Assembly (NCBI GenBank): GCA_964502465.1
Contig: CAZCWX010000470.1
Coordinates: forward strand, 1 to 24,893
Reading direction: 5' to 3'
Source: CAZCWX01 sp964502465
GTDB lineage: Bacteria > Desulfobacterota > Binatia > Bin18
Length of the DNA: 24,893 nucleotides
Shown here: positions 24,736 through 24,893 of the stretch, one piece after another
Position numbering within the stretch: the first letter of the stretch is position 1
Layout of the letters: each line of letters opens with the position of its first letter
Made by a program: the position numbers and the translations under genes
The notes under the pieces: model-generated
What the model saw: the letters and a program-made list of their open reading frames with translations, nothing else
What the model was told of the DNA's origin: nothing
Databases searched by the model: none

Positions 24736-24893
24736 ATGACAAACGTACAGGTCTGCCGTGATCCGCAAGCAGTGTATGAAGAGGCTGCAGCGTTGTTTGC
24801 TCGCCTTACTGATGAAGCGGTTGGCGCACGAGGTCGTTTCACAGTAGCTCTTTCAGGCGGTTCTACCCCGAAGGGGGTCCATACTGTTCTCTC
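24736..24893 (+). CDS. pgl: 6-phosphogluconolactonase (5' part only)
   Basis: The first 52 codons of a protein whose N-terminus fits 6-phosphogluconolactonase (SugarP isomerase-like family): a helix with AVYEEAAALFARL, then RFTVALSGGSTPKGVH, the conserved phosphate-binding SGGSTP loop. It would hydrolyse the lactone made by Zwf. GAGGAG is seven bases before ATG 24736. The gene runs off the window. Glucosamine-6-phosphate deaminase shares the SGGSTP loop, but the location with zwf and glk favours Pgl. Confidence 0.85.
   Translation, partial: MTNVQVCRDPQAVYEEAAALFARLTDEAVGARGRFTVALSGGSTPKGVHTVL

Noticed and set aside
1..24893. tRNA, rRNA, CRISPR arrays and insertion sequences
   Set aside because: No cloverleaf, regularly spaced repeat array, transposase or terminal-repeat pair was recognised on either strand.

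Overview
This 24.9 kb window reads as chromosomal DNA from a Gram-negative bacterium. It carries a SurA-type periplasmic chaperone, a lipobox protein and an exported peroxiredoxin. Genes are densely packed, almost all on the + strand, with moderately high G+C. Most genes are housekeeping. The aroQ-accB-accC and surA-pdxA neighbourhoods resemble those of Deltaproteobacteria-like or related uncultured phyla, but the sequence alone does not fix the lineage.

Layout. (1) 1-542, minus: exported PrxQ-type peroxiredoxin, cut by the window edge, divergent from (2) 704-4285: aroQ, accB, accC and a DUF1573 lipoprotein. (3) 4437-9817: mfd, overlapping by one base a family A DNA polymerase that has a proofreading exonuclease but no 5' nuclease. 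(4) 9862-12403: an accessory-looking segment with a minus-strand DUF2235 (Tle1-lipase-like) hydrolase, about 870 bp of hairpin-rich non-coding DNA, and a Hcp-fold protein with a Sec signal peptide. (5) 12635-16166: SurA-like PPIase, pdxA and phosphomannomutase/phosphoglucomutase. (6) 16255-17148: class III nucleotide cyclase with a C-terminal FHA domain. (7) 17205-24893: transketolase, glucose-6-phosphate dehydrogenase, glucokinase, a large GH63/MGH1-like glucosidase and the start of 6-phosphogluconolactonase.

How the parts work together. The last block is a glucose-to-pentose-phosphate module: a cytosolic glucosidase would release glucose, Glk phosphorylates it, Zwf and Pgl oxidise it to 6-phosphogluconate, and transketolase rearranges the pentoses. 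Mfd and the polymerase look like a transcription-coupled repair pair. AccB and AccC start fatty-acid synthesis.

The least ordinary parts are the signal-peptide Hcp-like protein beside a stand-alone DUF2235 hydrolase with no other type VI secretion genes in view, the structured spacer between them, the mfd-polymerase fusion of reading frames, and two spacers (before accB and before mfd) built on the same plan with 7-base CTG/GCT-phased repeats.
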